Shown here one piece after another: positions 62,698 to 64,000 of a stretch of 64,000 nt of DNA. The stretch spans positions 5,478,001 through 5,542,000 of the forward strand of contig NC_092571.1 in the NCBI RefSeq assembly GCF_037975245.1. Direction: 5' to 3'. The translations under genes were made by a program, and so were the position numbers. How positions within the stretch are numbered: position 1 is the stretch's first letter; each line of letters begins with the position of its first letter. Source of the stretch: Apostichopus japonicus (lineage: Eukaryota > Echinodermata > Holothuroidea > Aspidochirotida > Stichopodidae). The notes beneath the pieces are model-generated. The model was given only the letters and a program-made list of their open reading frames with translations, was not told the origin of the DNA and did not search any database.

Positions 62698-63837
62698 TAA
62701 TATAAGGTATAAAACCTTCTCAATCATTTCTATTTGCTTTGTTTCTTTTATTAACATGTTAATAACTTCATATAATTAACATTACTACTAACATCGCACT
62801 GCCGCCGCTGCTTATGCTTGCTCTCCGCTTCTATTGGATCAGAAAACAGTTGTTACTACTACTATCTATCTATCTATCTATCTATTATGCAGGCCCAAGT
62901 TTCACACTAGCCGCGATATTGCGCAATTTGATTGCATTTGGAATATACGATTAGTAAAAAGCCATTTGCGATTAATATTTTTTAGTTTACCCGTCTATAA
63001 ACCATAAACATCTCGTAAAATTCCTTGTCAGCTTTCCCTTCTATGAAATAAACAAATGAATAAATAATAATTTCTTTCACATGGTAGTCTAACACCACAC
63101 TAAGTCAATGAGAAATCTAGCTAAGCCTAACCATCCGTTTATTTATTGAAATTGTGACGCAGTTATAAGATATCTATGGAATACTTTCATTATTGCTGTT
63201 ACAGTACGTTTGACCACATGGTTGCCTAACAACACACTAAGTCAATGGGGTAATCTAACCTAGCCATCTTTTTATTAGCTGAATTTGTGACGCAGTTATA
63301 AGATATCCATGGAATACTTTTGTTATTGCTATTATCTTCGACCACATGGTAGACTAACGCCACACTTAGTCAATAGAAAATCTGCCTAACCATCGGTTTG
63401 CAATTTTATTTTTTTAATTCAAACTGCGTAGGATTCGGGTAATAAATTAGGAACCAGGTAGTATCCACCGACGGGATATCTTCGTTATTGCTGTTATCTT
63501 CGACCACATGGTAGCCTAACACCAGCCTAAGTCAATGCGAAATCTGCCTAACCATCGGTTTGAAATTTTTTTTAAATCACACTTTGCGTAGGATTCGGAT
63601 AATAAATTAGGGACCGGGTAGTATCGCGTCGAGCAGGTACCTACATTATTGCTGTTATCTTCGACCACACGGTAGCCTAACACCACACTAAGTCAATGGG
63701 AAATCTGCCTAACAGTAGGTTTGCCATTTTTTGTTTTTTTTTTTTAAATCACACTTTGCGTATGATTCGGGTAATAAATTAGGAACCGGGTACAGTATCG
63801 CGTCGGGCGGGTACCCGGATACCCCGTGCAAACACTA
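62698..63837 (-). mobile_element. hAT-type element of the TAGTGTTTGCAC family with internal tandem units
   Basis: Read on the minus strand it begins at 63837 with TAGTGTTTGCACGGGGTATC and follows the family seen at 34279-35151, ending near 62698 without the opposite terminus. Near its end the block ttattgctgttatcttcgac followed by catggtagcctaacacca is tandemly repeated at about 63325, 63484 and 63650 (period about 160-165 bp), each followed by a copy of the aataaattaggaaccgggta sub-terminal block. A (TATC)n tract lies at 62861-62886. Confidence 0.8.
62861..62886. repeat. (TATC)n microsatellite
   Basis: Six tandem tatc units. The same position in the copies at about 18985 and 34785 has only agatagtagtagta, so the tetranucleotide expanded in this copy. 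Confidence 0.9.
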
Positions 63838-64000
63838 TTTAATACCGTAACTAATTATTATTGTGGACATAGGCGTACGAGGCGGGGGGGCAGACTGCCC
63901 CCCCAAATTTCCAGAGGACAAGAAATTCGGGCAAAAGTCCTGAAAAATTCGGGCAGCCTAAGAGGAGAAAAAAATACATATATATATATTTTTTTATATA
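63838..64000. other. right edge, start of a G/C-run element
   Basis: The sequence ataggcgtacgaggcggggg followed by cagactgcccccccaaattt resembles the left end of the CAGG-GTAGC MITE group (48652, 26685), but the element runs off the window. Confidence 0.35.

Noticed and set aside
1-64000. tRNA, rRNA or snRNA genes
   Set aside because: No stretch with A- and B-box spacing plus a foldable cloverleaf, and no rRNA signature, was seen by eye. A tRNAscan-SE/Infernal run would be decisive.

Overview
This is a metazoan nuclear genomic window: AT-rich, intron-rich, and full of nested transposable elements. The only host gene I can assign with confidence is a plus-strand UDP-glucuronate decarboxylase (UXS1, UDP-xylose synthase). 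Its ten recognisable coding exons run from 4253 to 61315, and its last exons (roughly 90 residues by comparison with the usual ~400-420 aa) lie beyond the right edge. Gene structure, CpG content and the repeat repertoire (many hAT families, a Kolobok-like element, L1/Tx1-like and CR1-like LINEs, AGGTCA-rich tandem-repeat elements) suggest a marine invertebrate deuterostome. An echinoderm such as a sea cucumber is my best guess, but I cannot prove it from sequence alone.

Layout. 1-3.5 kb is apparently intergenic and carries one 473-bp hAT MITE. 3.58-4.25 kb looks like the UXS1 promoter/5' region, with a directly duplicated inverted-CCAAT module. Exon 1 (4253-4340) encodes the cytoplasmic tail and most of a Golgi signal anchor. 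Intron 1 (15.8 kb) holds a Kolobok-like fragment and three side-by-side copies of a TG-repeat plus AGGTCA-rich tandem-repeat element (6.19-18.05 kb), the second split by a 4.0-kb element with TA target duplication. It also holds a hAT copy that has captured a LINE fragment. Exons 2-6 (20.17-24.25 kb) complete the anchor, the stem coiled coil and the Rossmann nucleotide-binding motif. The intron after exon 6 appears to use a GC donor. Exon 7 (30.3 kb) and exon 8 (48.1 kb) flank a 17.7-kb intron containing a minus-strand LINE ORF2 pseudogene interrupted by two hAT elements, a CR1-like LINE 3' end, a 1.5-kb element with dense CTTAAG palindromes, a Kolobok-like element with a THAP relic, and a LINE ORF1 relic. 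Exon 9 (51.1 kb) and exon 10 (61.3 kb) flank a 10-kb intron that holds the youngest-looking mobile DNA.

That insertion is a complete hAT transposon (53000-56207) with a 15-bp perfect terminal inverted repeat, an 8-bp perfect target duplication and an uninterrupted 695-aa transposase. It is nested in another repeat, itself inside an outer hAT-like element (51666-57258). A related unoccupied copy of the target site sits at about 10.63 kb in the same window, so the insertion can be read at base resolution.

No prokaryotic operons, CRISPR arrays, rRNA or convincing tRNA genes were seen. Everything outside UXS1 is best explained as transposable elements, their relics, or unassigned intronic/intergenic DNA.
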